Counted from the stretch's first letter, positions 39,188 to 47,591 are shown. The stretch: 64,000 nucleotides of DNA from Lentzea cavernae (GCF_014653695.1 NZ_BNAR01000001.1:62001-126000), one strand, 5' to 3'. Program-made: numbers and translations. Notes: generated from the letters alone by a model not told the origin.

Positions 39188-40471
39188 ATGTCGGCCGGCG
39201 AGGCGAGCATGGGCGCGTGGCGCATGCTGCGGACGAACGGCCCGTTGCGCGCCCTGTTCACCGCACGGACCGTGTCGTACGCGGGCGACTCGCTGAGCAT
39301 GGTCGCGTTGATGCTCCACGTGGCCAACTCGACGGGTCAGGCCATCGCCGTGGCGTTGTTGCTGCTGGCGGGAGACTTCGTGCCGTCGCTCATCGCACCG
39401 CTCACCGGCGCGATCGCGGACCGGTTCGACCTGAAGCGCGTGATGATCGCCTGCGACGTCGCACAGGGCGCGCTGGTGCTGCTCATCGCGTTGTCACTGC
39501 CCCCGTTGCCGCTGCTGCTCGTGCTGGTGGCGGTGCGCGCTATCGCGGGGCAGATCTTCATGCCCGCGTCGCGCTCCGCGGTGCCCGCGATGGTGCCGGG
39601 CGCGCACCTGGAGACCGCGAACTCGGTGATCGGCTTCGGCGCGAACACCGCCGAGGCGGCCGGCCCGCTCATCGCGGCGGCCCTGCTGCCGTTCCTCGGC
39701 GTGCAGGGCGTGCTGGTGGTCGACGCGGCGTCGTTCTTCGTGTCCGCGCTGGTGCTCACGGCGGTGCGCGCGATGCCGCCGGTGCCGGACCCCGACCGCG
39801 ACGACGCCACCCTGCTGGAGCAGGCGAGGTCCGGGCTGGGCTACATCCTCCGCACTCGGGCGATCCGGATCATCACCCTCGGTTTCTGCGCGGTGGTGGC
39901 GTTCAACGGCGTGGACGACGTGGCGCTGGTGCTGCTGGCCAAGGACACGCTGCACTCCGGTGACTCGTCGGTCGGTCTGCTGCTCGGTGCCGTCGGCATC
40001 GGCCTGCTGGCCGGATACGCGCTGCTGACCCGTTACGCGTCGAAGGCGTCCATGGTCACGTTGCTCGTCGGCGGTTTCCTGGTGAGCAGCGCGGGCAACT
40101 TCCTGACCGGCTTCGCGTGGGCCGTCACGGCCGCGTTCACCGTGCAGGCGATCCGCGGCCTGGGCATCGCGGGCATGGACGTCGGCTCCAGCACGCTGCT
40201 GCAGCGCACGGTGCCGCCGGCGATGCTCGGCAGGGTGTTCGGCAACCTGTACGGCACCATCGGGTTCGCCGCCGCCATCTCGTACGTCGGCGGCGGTCTG
40301 CTGCTGGACGCCACGTCTGCGCCCACCACGTTGATCGTCGCGGGCGGTGGCGGCGTGCTGTGCACCCTGGTGGTGGCGATCTTCCTGCCCCGGGCGCTGA
40401 AGGCCCATCCGCTCCCCCAGGCCGTGGACGGGCTCGCGGCGTCCCCTCCTGCTCCGACCGACCGCCAGTGA
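39188..40471 (+). CDS. MFS transporter (enterobactin-exporter/DHA3-like)
   Basis: 427-residue major-facilitator protein with twelve predicted helices. The loop 2-3 motif appears as GAIADRFDLKRVMIACD, and the helix 5 region as GPLIAAALLPFLGVQGVLVVDAASFF. This order is typical of the DHA3 drug/siderophore efflux group. The start ATG 39188 follows GGGGGAAG. It lies 115 bases behind the amidotransferase gene on the same strand with no terminator seen, so it may be partly co-expressed and could export the product. A strong terminator follows. Confidence 0.86.
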   Translation: MSAGEASMGAWRMLRTNGPLRALFTARTVSYAGDSLSMVALMLHVANSTGQAIAVALLLLAGDFVPSLIAPLTGAIADRFDLKRVMIACDVAQGALVLLIALSLPPLPLLLVLVAVRAIAGQIFMPASRSAVPAMVPGAHLETANSVIGFGANTAEAAGPLIAAALLPFLGVQGVLVVDAASFFVSALVLTAVRAMPPVPDPDRDDATLLEQARSGLGYILRTRAIRIITLGFCAVVAFNGVDDVALVLLAKDTLHSGDSSVGLLLGAVGIGLLAGYALLTRYASKASMVTLLVGGFLVSSAGNFLTGFAWAVTAAFTVQAIRGLGIAGMDVGSSTLLQRTVPPAMLGRVFGNLYGTIGFAAAISYVGGGLLLDATSAPTTLIVAGGGGVLCTLVVAIFLPRALKAHPLPQAVDGLAASPPAPTDRQ

Positions 40472-40502
40472 GCGGTGCCCGCCAGGTCCGGCGGGCACCG
40501 CT
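40471..40502. terminator. Bidirectional intrinsic terminator hairpin
   Basis: A perfect 13-base stem, AGCGGTGCCCGCC (40471-40483) with its reverse complement at 40490-40502, encloses a six-base loop. It begins at the MFS stop codon and ends 11 bases before the stop of the convergent GPP34 gene. Confidence 0.8.
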
Positions 40503-40512
40503 CTGTCCGGCA

Positions 40513-41163
40513 TCAGGTCACCGTGGTCACCACGGCGACCGTGACGGCGGCGCTCGACGCGGCGATCGCGGCCGCGGTCCTGACCACCGCGGCGTTCACG
40601 GCCTCGGCGCCCCAGTTGCCCTTCTCCAGTTCCTTCGCGCGCCGTGCGACGTCACCCGACCACGCGAGCTGCGGCCGCAGCATGGGCAGCGCACCGCTCG
40701 CGGACAGCAGCGCGGTCAGCGCCGCGGTGCGGGGGTCCGGGGACGCGCCGTCCACCAGCACCGCGCGGATGCGCTGGCGGACCTCCTCCTCGTGACGGGT
40801 GTCCGCGGCCGGCAGCGTGGTGACGCGGAACAGGCCCAGCACCTTCTTCTTCTCCCTGCTGATCAGGCCGCGCTCGACGAGGCGGTCGACCACGCGCGTC
40901 CACATGTCGGCGCCGATCTTGAGCAGGAGCGAGTCGACGGACCTGGGCTTCTCGGCGGCCTTGTCGTAGCCGTACCGCAGCAACGGGTCCTCCGGTGCGG
41001 TGCCGGTGACGACGACCTTCCTGTCCCGCACCTCGACCAGGCCCGCCAGGGCGAGCTCGACCAGCACGGCGCCGCCCATCGTGTAGTGCAGCGTGCCGGC
41101 GGCGGCCGGGGTCCCCGACTCGTCGTCCATCAACAGCAGGGCGAGGTCCTCGACGATCAGCAT
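40513..41163 (-). CDS. GPP34 family phosphoprotein
   Basis: 216-residue protein of the GPP34 (Golgi phosphoprotein 3-like) family. It opens LIVEDLALLLMDDESG, followed by the helical segment GGAVLVELALAGLVEV and the characteristic DRLVERGLISREKKKVLGLFRVTTLP. In eukaryotes the fold binds phosphoinositides. In actinobacteria the role is unknown and membrane association is suspected. The C-terminal 30 residues are Ala/Val-rich and could insert into or lie on the membrane. It begins ten bases after the response regulator gene and is the third gene of a kinase-regulator-GPP34 operon. Confidence 0.84.
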   Translation of the reverse strand: MLIVEDLALLLMDDESGTPAAAGTLHYTMGGAVLVELALAGLVEVRDRKVVVTGTAPEDPLLRYGYDKAAEKPRSVDSLLLKIGADMWTRVVDRLVERGLISREKKKVLGLFRVTTLPAADTRHEEEVRQRIRAVLVDGASPDPRTAALTALLSASGALPMLRPQLAWSGDVARRAKELEKGNWGAEAVNAAVVRTAAAIAASSAAVTVAVVTTVT

Positions 41164-41172
41164 GTCTTCCTC

Positions 41173-41775
41173 TCAGAGCCAGTCGTGTTCTCGTGCGTAG
41201 CGCGCGGCCTCGTGCCGCGTCTTGGTCTGGGTCTTCTGCATCGCGTTCGACAGGTAGTTGCGGACGGTGCCCTCCGCGAGGTGCAGCTGGCGGGCGATGT
41301 CGGCGACCGAGTAGCCCTCCCTGGTCGCGCGCAAGACGTCGATCTCGCGGTCGGTCAGCGGGCAGTCGTCGGCCACGGCCAGCCCGGAGACGTCCGGGTC
41401 GATCCACCTCCTGCCGCTGTGCAGGGCAGCGATCACCGACGTGATGTGGGCGGGGTCCGCGGACTTGGTGACGAATCCCTGCACCCCGAGCTTGAGCGCC
41501 TTGCGCAGCACGCCGGGACGCGCGTGCCGGGTCAGCATGAGGATCACCTGGTCCGGCAGCACCCGGCGGATCTCCACCACGGCTTCCAGACCGTCCACGG
41601 ACGGCATCTCCAGGTCGATCACGAGCACGTCCGGCCGATGCTCGAGCGTGGCCGCGACGGCCTGCTCGCCGTCCGCGGCCTCGGCGAGGACGGTGATGTC
41701 GCCCTCCATCGGCAGCAGCGCCGCCATCGCCTTGCGCAGCAGTGCCTCGTCGTCGGCCAGCACCACCGTGGTCAT
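41173..41775 (-). CDS. DesR-like response regulator
   Basis: 200-residue NarL/LuxR-type regulator. It has the DD pair at residues 8-9, Asp54 in LVIDLEMPSVDG and Lys in FVTKSAD. The HTH is LTDREIDVLRATREGYSVADIARQLHLAEGTVRNYLSNAMQKT, the DesR/LiaR-like version ending in the TVRNYLS recognition helix. It overlaps the kinase stop by four bases. The divergent ABC genes at 43.1 kb are the likely target, because repeated GTCATG motifs lie in the spacer. Confidence 0.88.
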   Translation of the reverse strand: MTTVVLADDEALLRKAMAALLPMEGDITVLAEAADGEQAVAATLEHRPDVLVIDLEMPSVDGLEAVVEIRRVLPDQVILMLTRHARPGVLRKALKLGVQGFVTKSADPAHITSVIAALHSGRRWIDPDVSGLAVADDCPLTDREIDVLRATREGYSVADIARQLHLAEGTVRNYLSNAMQKTQTKTRHEAARYAREHDWL

Positions 41776-42935
41776 CGCGCCACCCCGTGCGGGAAGGCCG
41801 CGGCCGTGACGAACTCGCCGTCGTCCTGCGCCACCGTCAGCTCTCCCCCCACTCCCGCGAGCCGGTCCCTGAGCGTGGACAGGCCTCGCAGCTCCGGCAG
41901 GTCGCCGGGCGCGCCGTCGTTGACGATCGTGATGCCGGACTCCGCGAGCGTGATCCGGACCTCGCCCGCCTGCGCGTGCCGCAGGATGTTGGTCGTGGTC
42001 TCCCGCAGGACCTGGCCGAGCAGCTCGCCCGCGCGTTCGTCGACGGCCGCCTCCCGGATGATCCGCACCCGGATTCCCGCCGCCTCGAAGAGGTTCTTCG
42101 CGTTCTCCAGCTCACCGACGAGGTTCAGCCGCCGCTGCGCGTACGCGAGTTCCTTGGTCTGCTTGATCGTGTCGCCGACCAGGGCGTGGATCTCGCGCAG
42201 CTCCGCCTCCGCGCGATCGGCGTCGCGCCGCACCAGCTTCTCGGCCAGCGCGGTCTTGAGCTTCACCACGTGCAGCGTGTGGCCCTGGATGTCGTGCAGT
42301 TCGCTCGCGAACCGGATCCGTTCCCGCGCGACGGCGAGCTCCGACTCCTGTTCGCGGGCTTCGTCCAGTTCCGCCAGGACCTTGTAGAACGCCTGGTTGG
42401 CGAACATGAACCCGAGCGTGACCACCATGACGGCGGACGGGACCAGCACGAACAGGAACGCGGTCGAGCCGGCGTTCTCGTACGGCCTCAACAGCCTCGA
42501 CGCGCCCACCACCGTGACGAACGCGACGAGCCCCACAGCGGCCGGAATGCGGTGCCGCGGCATCTGCGGCACGATGAGCGGGCCGACGACCGTGATGCTG
42601 TAGAACGCCGTGCTGCTGCCGCTGACCAGGGCACCGAAGACCCAGACGGCCGCGCTGGTTCCCAGCAGGGGCACGGTGAAGCGCCGGATGTCGTCCTTCG
42701 CCCACCGCACGACCGCGACCATGGCCACCAGCACGCCGGCGACCAGCACGGCCGCCTCCCACCAGACGCGCGAGTCGGTCACGACCAGCACCGTCCCGAC
42801 GGGAATGATCACCGCGATCTGCGTGGTGATGTTCAGCCTGCTCATCCGGCCGCGAGCCGACGTGGCGTAGCTGACCTTCACGCGCGGTTCGGCGGTCCGG
42901 TGTCCACTGTGGCTCTCCGACGCAGGCTGTGTCAC
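41772..42935 (-). CDS. DesK-like sensor histidine kinase
   Basis: 387-residue kinase with five to six transmembrane helices in the first 190 residues and no large external loop. This is the architecture of intramembrane-sensing DesK-type kinases. The phosphoacceptor motif is ASELHDIQGHTLHVVKLK, and the ATPase domain has LRETTTNILRHAQ and GLSTLRDRLAGVGG. It is first in an operon with the response regulator and GPP34. It is divergent from an ABC transporter pair, and membrane fluidity or an exported compound is a plausible signal. Confidence 0.88.
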   Translation of the reverse strand: MTQPASESHSGHRTAEPRVKVSYATSARGRMSRLNITTQIAVIIPVGTVLVVTDSRVWWEAAVLVAGVLVAMVAVVRWAKDDIRRFTVPLLGTSAAVWVFGALVSGSSTAFYSITVVGPLIVPQMPRHRIPAAVGLVAFVTVVGASRLLRPYENAGSTAFLFVLVPSAVMVVTLGFMFANQAFYKVLAELDEAREQESELAVARERIRFASELHDIQGHTLHVVKLKTALAEKLVRRDADRAEAELREIHALVGDTIKQTKELAYAQRRLNLVGELENAKNLFEAAGIRVRIIREAAVDERAGELLGQVLRETTTNILRHAQAGEVRITLAESGITIVNDGAPGDLPELRGLSTLRDRLAGVGGELTVAQDDGEFVTAAAFPHGVAR

Positions 42936-42955
42936 CGTCCCAGTATTTCGCCGCG

Positions 42956-43022
42956 GTCATGACGGCACCAGTGACGCCACGTCATGCCTTCGGGGGCACA
43001 AATGTCATGGCCGGGTGATGAC
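42956..43022. promoter_or_regulatory. Cluster of GTCATG repeats, probable response-regulator sites
   Basis: GTCATG occurs at 42956-42961 (as the palindrome GTCATGAC), 42981-42986 and 43004-43009. GATGAC (43017-43022) gives a fourth, inverted GTCATC. The first three are 25 and 23 bases apart. They occupy the spacer between the kinase gene and the divergent ABC ATPase gene, as expected for sites of the DesR-like regulator. Confidence 0.45.
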
Positions 43023-43068
43023 GTGGTGACACTGCCGCGGGATCGCCGCAGGCAGTGGAATCAACGGC

Positions 43069-43953
43069 ATGCCGACCACACCCGTCATCGAAGTCGAAGG
43101 CCTCAACGTCACCTACGGCGACTTCCACGCCGTGCAGGACCTGTCCTTCCACGTGCGACGCGGCGAGTTGTACGCGCTGCTCGGCACGAACGGCGCGGGC
43201 AAGACCTCGACCCTGGAGACGATCGAGGGGCACCGCACCGCCACCTCGGGCACCGTGCGGGTGTTCGGGCAGAGCCCCGCCGACCGCTCCGCCGTGCGCC
43301 CCAAGATGGGGATCATGTTGCAGGACAGCGGGTTCACCCCAGACCTGACGGTCGCGGAGTCCGTCCGGCTCGTCGGCGCGCTCACCCGCCGCACCGACCG
43401 GGTCGACCGCGTGCTCGACGTCGTCGACCTGACCCGCAAGGCGGACACGAAGGTGTCCCAGCTCTCCGGCGGCGAGAAGCGCCGCCTCGACTTCGCCACC
43501 GCCGTGTACGGCACGCCGGAGCTCGTCTTCCTGGACGAACCCACCACGGGCCTCGACATCCAGTCCCGCGACGACCTGTGGTCCACAGTGGACAAGATGC
43601 GCGAGACCGGTACCACAGTCGTTCTCACGACGCACTACCTCGAAGAGGCGCAGCAACACGCCGACCGCATCGGACTCATGCACCGCGGCAGGTTCCACCG
43701 CGAGGGCACGGTAGCCGAACTGACCAGGACGCTGCCGTCCGTGATCCGCTTCGGCCTGCCCGCACCCGCTCCGGCACTGCCGCTGCAGGCCACGCGCGAG
43801 GGCGACGGCCGGTACCTCGTCGAGACCTTCGAGCTGCAGAAGGCCATGTCCGCGCTGCTGCGCTGGGCCGAGGACCACGGCCTCGAGCTGCGGGACCTGG
43901 AGGCGGGCCCGACCCGCCTCGACGACGTCTTCCGCGCCATCGGCAACGCCTGA
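43069..43953 (+). CDS. ABC transporter ATP-binding protein (third cassette)
   Basis: 294-residue ATPase. It contains Walker A GTNGAGKTS, signature QLSGGEKRRLDFA, Walker B LVFLDEPTTGLD and switch LTTHYLEEA, with a C-terminal extension ending TRLDDVFRAIGNA, as in drug-type ABC-2 exporters. It is divergent from the DesKR-like genes and 27 bases upstream of the permease. It is not a close paralog of the two minus-strand ATPases (different signature and C-terminus). Confidence 0.9.
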   Translation: MPTTPVIEVEGLNVTYGDFHAVQDLSFHVRRGELYALLGTNGAGKTSTLETIEGHRTATSGTVRVFGQSPADRSAVRPKMGIMLQDSGFTPDLTVAESVRLVGALTRRTDRVDRVLDVVDLTRKADTKVSQLSGGEKRRLDFATAVYGTPELVFLDEPTTGLDIQSRDDLWSTVDKMRETGTTVVLTTHYLEEAQQHADRIGLMHRGRFHREGTVAELTRTLPSVIRFGLPAPAPALPLQATREGDGRYLVETFELQKAMSALLRWAEDHGLELRDLEAGPTRLDDVFRAIGNA

Positions 43954-43980
43954 CCCGCTCCGTCCGGAAAGGACACCGCA

Positions 43981-44700
43981 GTGCTCCCGATCTTCCTCAG
44001 CGAACTGACCCAGATCTTCCGCAACCGGTCGGTGCTGATCACCAGCTTCGTCATGCCCATCGCCGTCAGCGCGTTCTTCCTCTACCAGCACGACCTCTTC
44101 ACCCAGATCGGCAGCCTCGGCTACATCGCGGCGATCGTGATGTTCACGGTCTGCGCCTTCGGCCTCTACGCCAGCTCGGTCACCACCCTGGCGTCACGCC
44201 GCCAGAACCTGTTCCTCAAACGCCTGCGCTCCACCGCCGCCGGCGACGCCGGCATCCTCGCCGGACTCGTGCTGCCCGCCACCGCCATCGCACTGGTCCA
44301 GGTCACCGCGATCATGGCGGTGCTCGCCGCGGTCACCACCGCACCGGACAACATCGTCCTGCTGGCGCTCGCGGTCGTGACGACCGCGGCGATGATGGTC
44401 GGCCTGGCCCTGGCCACCGCCGGGCTCACGAACTCGCCCGAGCACGCCCAGGTCACCACGCTGCCCGTCTGCCTCGGCGTCGTCGCCGTAGCCAGCTGGG
44501 TCGGGATCAGCGGCACCGAGGACCTGACGCTGCTCAAGCGGCTGCTGCCGGGAGGGGCCGCGACCGAGCTCGTCGTGAACGCCTGGACGGGCGGGGTCGC
44601 GACGACGGACTCGCTGCTGCTGCTGGCACCGACGCTGGCCTGGGTGTTCCTGGCCGCCGTGCTCGCCTCCCGCCTGTTCCGCTGGGAACCGCGGCGCTGA
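43981..44700 (+). CDS. ABC-2 type transporter permease (third cassette)
   Basis: 239-residue permease with six predicted helices. It opens LPIFLSELTQIFRNRSVLITSFVMP, a classic ABC-2 N-terminus, with RLRSTAAGDAGILAGLVLPA in the middle and LLLAPTLAWVFLAAVLASRLFRW at the end. The GTG start at 43981 follows GGAAAGGA. It works with the ATPase 27 bases upstream and is probably regulated by the divergent two-component system. Decayed copies of its 3' end follow downstream. Confidence 0.88.
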   Translation: MLPIFLSELTQIFRNRSVLITSFVMPIAVSAFFLYQHDLFTQIGSLGYIAAIVMFTVCAFGLYASSVTTLASRRQNLFLKRLRSTAAGDAGILAGLVLPATAIALVQVTAIMAVLAAVTTAPDNIVLLALAVVTTAAMMVGLALATAGLTNSPEHAQVTTLPVCLGVVAVASWVGISGTEDLTLLKRLLPGGAATELVVNAWTGGVATTDSLLLLAPTLAWVFLAAVLASRLFRWEPRR

Positions 44701-44726
44701 TCCGCCGCCGGTGGGCGGGGAGCTGA

Positions 44727-44954
44727 CACGCTCGTCGTGAACGCGCCGCCGGCGGGCGGGCGCGGAGCTGGCCCCTCGCGGTGAACGCTCAGGCGGGACC
44801 ACAACGGCGAACTCACCGCTCCTGCCGGAGCGGGTGTCCCTGGCGGCCGTGCCCACCTCCCGCCTGTTCTGCTGGAAACCGCGGCGCCGGCCAGCGCGAG
44901 TCCCTCAACGCCGTGCCCGCCTCCCGCCCGTTCCGCTGAAAGCCACGACGCTGA
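44727..44954 (+). repeat. Two degenerate copies of the permease 3' end
   Basis: The last 57 bases of the permease gene (44644-44700) recur at 44835-44891 and 44899-44954. Copy 2 reads VSLAAVPTSRLFCWKPRR. Copy 3 reads ESLNAVPASRPFR, then a stop, and has lost one base. Partial copies of the segment that encodes LVVNAWTGG (44571-44600) appear near 44727 and 44775. The whole 324-base spacer before the methyltransferase gene therefore appears to be built from decayed tandem copies of the preceding gene's tail. No separate gene is present. Confidence 0.72.
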
Positions 44955-45024
44955 CCACCCCGACGTCCCGGACGAGCTGACACTCTTGATCAGTCGATCC
45001 GACCGACCCAGAGGAGATCAGGCA

Positions 45025-45786
45025 ATGGTGGACCACGGAGCCGTCGCGAGGACGTGGGTCGAGCGGTGGGACCGCCAGCAGGAGCACTACATCGCCGAAC
45101 GAGAGGAGCGCTTCCAGGTGATCGGCGACGTGGTCGAGCGCGTGTGCGCGCCCGTCGAGGCCCCGCTGGTGGTGGACCTGGGCTGCGGGCCCGGTTCGTT
45201 GTCGACGCGGCTGCACGCGCGGGTCCCGCACGCGAGGATCGTCGGTGTCGACGTGCACCCGTTCCTGCTCGGCCTGGCCCGCCACACCCGTCCCGCGCAG
45301 GCGTCGATCGACTACGTCCTCACCGACCTGGGCGAGCCCGGCTGGACCGGGCGGGCGGGTGGCGACCGGATGTGGGACGCCGCCGTGTCGACCACCGCGT
45401 TGCACTGGCTCGAGCCCGAGCGGCTGCAGGGCGTCTACGACGACCTGGCGACTGTGATCCGTCCCGGCGGCGTGCTGGTCAACGGTGATCACCTGTACCC
45501 CGAACGGCCGGTGCTGCGGGAGATTGCGGAGTTCGTGCGCGAGCGCCGTGCCGAACGGGCGGGGGTTCTCGCGAACGAGGACTGGGCGACCTGGTGGGAC
45601 GAGGCCCGGTCCGACGCCGGGTTGCGCGCGATGTTCACCGAGGACGAGCTGGCCACGAAGTCGGGTGGCCACGGCAACGACCTCAGCGCCCGCTGGCACG
45701 AGGACGCGTTGCTGCGGGCCGGGTTCAGCGACGTCGGAGTCGTCTGGCAGTACGGCGACGACCACGTGGTCGTCGCCGTGCGCTGA
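45025..45786 (+). CDS. Class I SAM-dependent methyltransferase
   Basis: 253-residue methyltransferase. The SAM-binding motif I is VVDLGCGPGSLSTRL (about residues 46-60), with the acidic residue ending motif II in IVGVDVHPF. DAAVSTTALHWLEPERL supplies motif IV, and GGVLVNGDHL motif VI. The start ATG 45025 follows GAGGAG. It resembles trans-aconitate or small-molecule methyltransferases, but the substrate is unknown. It is transcribed alone, and a hairpin lies 79 bases behind its stop. Confidence 0.87.
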   Translation: MVDHGAVARTWVERWDRQQEHYIAEREERFQVIGDVVERVCAPVEAPLVVDLGCGPGSLSTRLHARVPHARIVGVDVHPFLLGLARHTRPAQASIDYVLTDLGEPGWTGRAGGDRMWDAAVSTTALHWLEPERLQGVYDDLATVIRPGGVLVNGDHLYPERPVLREIAEFVRERRAERAGVLANEDWATWWDEARSDAGLRAMFTEDELATKSGGHGNDLSARWHEDALLRAGFSDVGVVWQYGDDHVVVAVR

Positions 45787-45963
45787 GAACCCGGGAACCA
45801 GGGCGCCGCTCCGGCCGACCACCTGAGTGCTGGCACCTCTTGATGGCGGCGGGTGGGAAGGGGGAAGGGGGCGGGAGGACAGGCCGCCCCCTTCGCCAGG
45901 ACGGGACGCGCTCCGTGACCGGCTGAGCGCGGTCAGTCATGCGCGGAGAACGCGGGAACCAGG
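45779..45963 (+). repeat. Direct repeat of the methyltransferase 3' end
   Basis: The 24 bases at 45779-45802, covering the methyltransferase stop codon, recur at 45940-45963 with two mismatches (period 161). Both contain GAGAAC-x-CGGGAACCAGG. The second copy lies in the leader of the PepSY gene and has no coding role. This repeats the pattern of duplicated gene ends seen 0.9 kb upstream. Confidence 0.65.
45865..45893 (+). terminator. Intrinsic terminator hairpin
   Basis: AAGGGGGCGG (45865-45874) pairs perfectly with CCGCCCCCTT (45884-45893) across a nine-base loop, followed by CG. It lies between the methyltransferase and PepSY genes and probably ends transcription from the former. Confidence 0.65.
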
Positions 45964-46025
45964 CCGGGGTCGCGGACGACTACTGCTCCAAGCCCGCACT
46001 CCGTCCCCCTGCAGAGGTGTCCCCG

Positions 46026-47468
46026 ATGTCCGCTCCCCCGCTCGAGCTCGAACGAACAGACGAGACGACCCGGACCAGCCAGATCTCCGTCGTGCCACTG
46101 CTGCGCAGGCTGCACTTCTACGCCGGGGTGCTCATCGGGCCGTTCCTGGTCGTGGCCGCCGTGACCGGCATGCTCTACGCGTTCGCGCCGCAGATCGACG
46201 ACGTCCTCTACGGCGACAAGCTGTGGGTGGAGCCCGCGGGCACCGCCCGTCCCGTCTCCGAGCAGGTCGCGGCGGCGCAGGCGTCCCTGCCCGAGGGCAC
46301 CGTGACGGCGGTGCAGCTCTTCGACGACCCCGAGGCCACCACGCGCGTCGTGTTCGCGGCCCCCGGTCTGGCCGAGGAGTACAGCAAGACCGTCTACGTG
46401 AACCCCTACACCGCGCAAGTGCAGGGCGAGCTGACCACGTGGGCGGGCGCGACCCCGGCCGTCACCTGGCTCGACCAGCTGCACCGCGACCTCAACCTCG
46501 GCCCGGTCGGCAACCTGTACTCGGAGCTCGCCGCCAGCTGGTTGTGGGTGCTCTCCCTGGTGGGCCTCGTGCTCTGGATCGCCCGCCGCCGCACCGCCAA
46601 GCGCCGGGTGCGCGCGCTGCTGGTGCCGGAGAAGGGCGCCAAGGGCGTGCGCAAGACGCGGTCCTGGCACGCGAGCCTCGGCGTGTGGGCACTCGTCGGC
46701 GCGCTGTTCCTGTCCGCCACCGGGCTCACGTGGTCGAACTACGCCGGCGAGAACTTCAGCGCGGTGCTCGTCGCGCTCAACGCCAAGGCGCCCGCTCTCG
46801 ACACCGCTCTCCCCGGCTCGACGCCTGCCGCTCCCGCGGCCGGTGAGCACTCGGAGCACAACGGCAGCGCGGGCAGCACCGAGCCGGTGGACGCCAAGAC
46901 CTTCGACGAGGTGCTCGCCGCCGGACGCGGGGCCGGCCTCGACGGACCGGTCGAGCTCGCCCCCGCCGCTGCCGGGACCGCGTGGTCCGTCGCGCAGACC
47001 GACCAGCTCTGGCCGATCCGCCAGGACAAGGCCGCCGTCGACCCCGCCACGGGGACCGTCACCGCCCGCGCGGACTTCGCCGACCGCCCGTTCCTGGCGA
47101 AGCTGTCCTCCCTGGGCATCTACGCCCACATGGGTCTGCTGTTCGGCCTGGCCAACCAGATCGCGCTCCTGCTGCTCGCCGCGACGATCCTGGCGCTCAT
47201 CTTCTTCGGCTACCGCATGTGGTGGCAGCGCAGGCCGACCCGCGCCGACCGCAGTGCGCCTCTCGGCGCGGCTCCGAAGCGCGGTGGGTGGCAGCAGCTC
47301 CCGCTGTGGTTCGTCATCCCCGCGCCGCTCGTGCTGATCGCGGTCGGGATCGCCATGCCGTTGCTGGGCATCAGCCTCGTGGCGTTCCTGATCCTCGACG
47401 GCGTCATCGGCGCCGTGCGCGCGCGGAAGTCCGAACGCACACCGGTGGTCGCCGGACAAGGCGACTGA
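46026..47468 (+). CDS. PepSY-associated TM helix domain protein
   Basis: 480-residue membrane protein of the PepSY-TM/PiuB class, with four to five helices. The first is LHFYAGVLIGPFLVVAAVTGMLYAF, and SWHASLGVWALVGALFLSATGLTW, IYAHMGLLFGLANQIALLLLA and a C-terminal helix pair follow. Conserved histidines in LHRDLNLG, WHASLG and AHMGLLFG suggest heme or metal interaction. An extracytoplasmic His/Glu-containing loop (HSEHNG) and PepSY repeats lie between. Members are often iron-regulated membrane proteins that act with metal uptake. The start ATG 46026 is preceded by GAGGTG. It converges on an ECF sigma gene. Confidence 0.85.
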   Translation: MSAPPLELERTDETTRTSQISVVPLLRRLHFYAGVLIGPFLVVAAVTGMLYAFAPQIDDVLYGDKLWVEPAGTARPVSEQVAAAQASLPEGTVTAVQLFDDPEATTRVVFAAPGLAEEYSKTVYVNPYTAQVQGELTTWAGATPAVTWLDQLHRDLNLGPVGNLYSELAASWLWVLSLVGLVLWIARRRTAKRRVRALLVPEKGAKGVRKTRSWHASLGVWALVGALFLSATGLTWSNYAGENFSAVLVALNAKAPALDTALPGSTPAAPAAGEHSEHNGSAGSTEPVDAKTFDEVLAAGRGAGLDGPVELAPAAAGTAWSVAQTDQLWPIRQDKAAVDPATGTVTARADFADRPFLAKLSSLGIYAHMGLLFGLANQIALLLLAATILALIFFGYRMWWQRRPTRADRSAPLGAAPKRGGWQQLPLWFVIPAPLVLIAVGIAMPLLGISLVAFLILDGVIGAVRARKSERTPVVAGQGD

Positions 47469-47591
47469 GCTAACTGGGGAACTGGTCGGCGATCTCGTTC
47501 GACCAACCCGGTACCGGTGTGGCTCCGAACCGGAGGAGCGGAGGTGGCGGGTCGGGGGACCTGCAACCTCCCGCCCCGCGAAAGCCCGCGG

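Noticed and set aside
37378-39327. 649-codon minus-strand frame opposite the amidotransferase
   Set aside because: It is antisense to a well-defined enzyme and has no recognisable protein content.
44727-44954. Small genes in the spacer before the methyltransferase
   Set aside because: The apparent frames are pieces of decayed permease-tail copies with stops and a frameshift.
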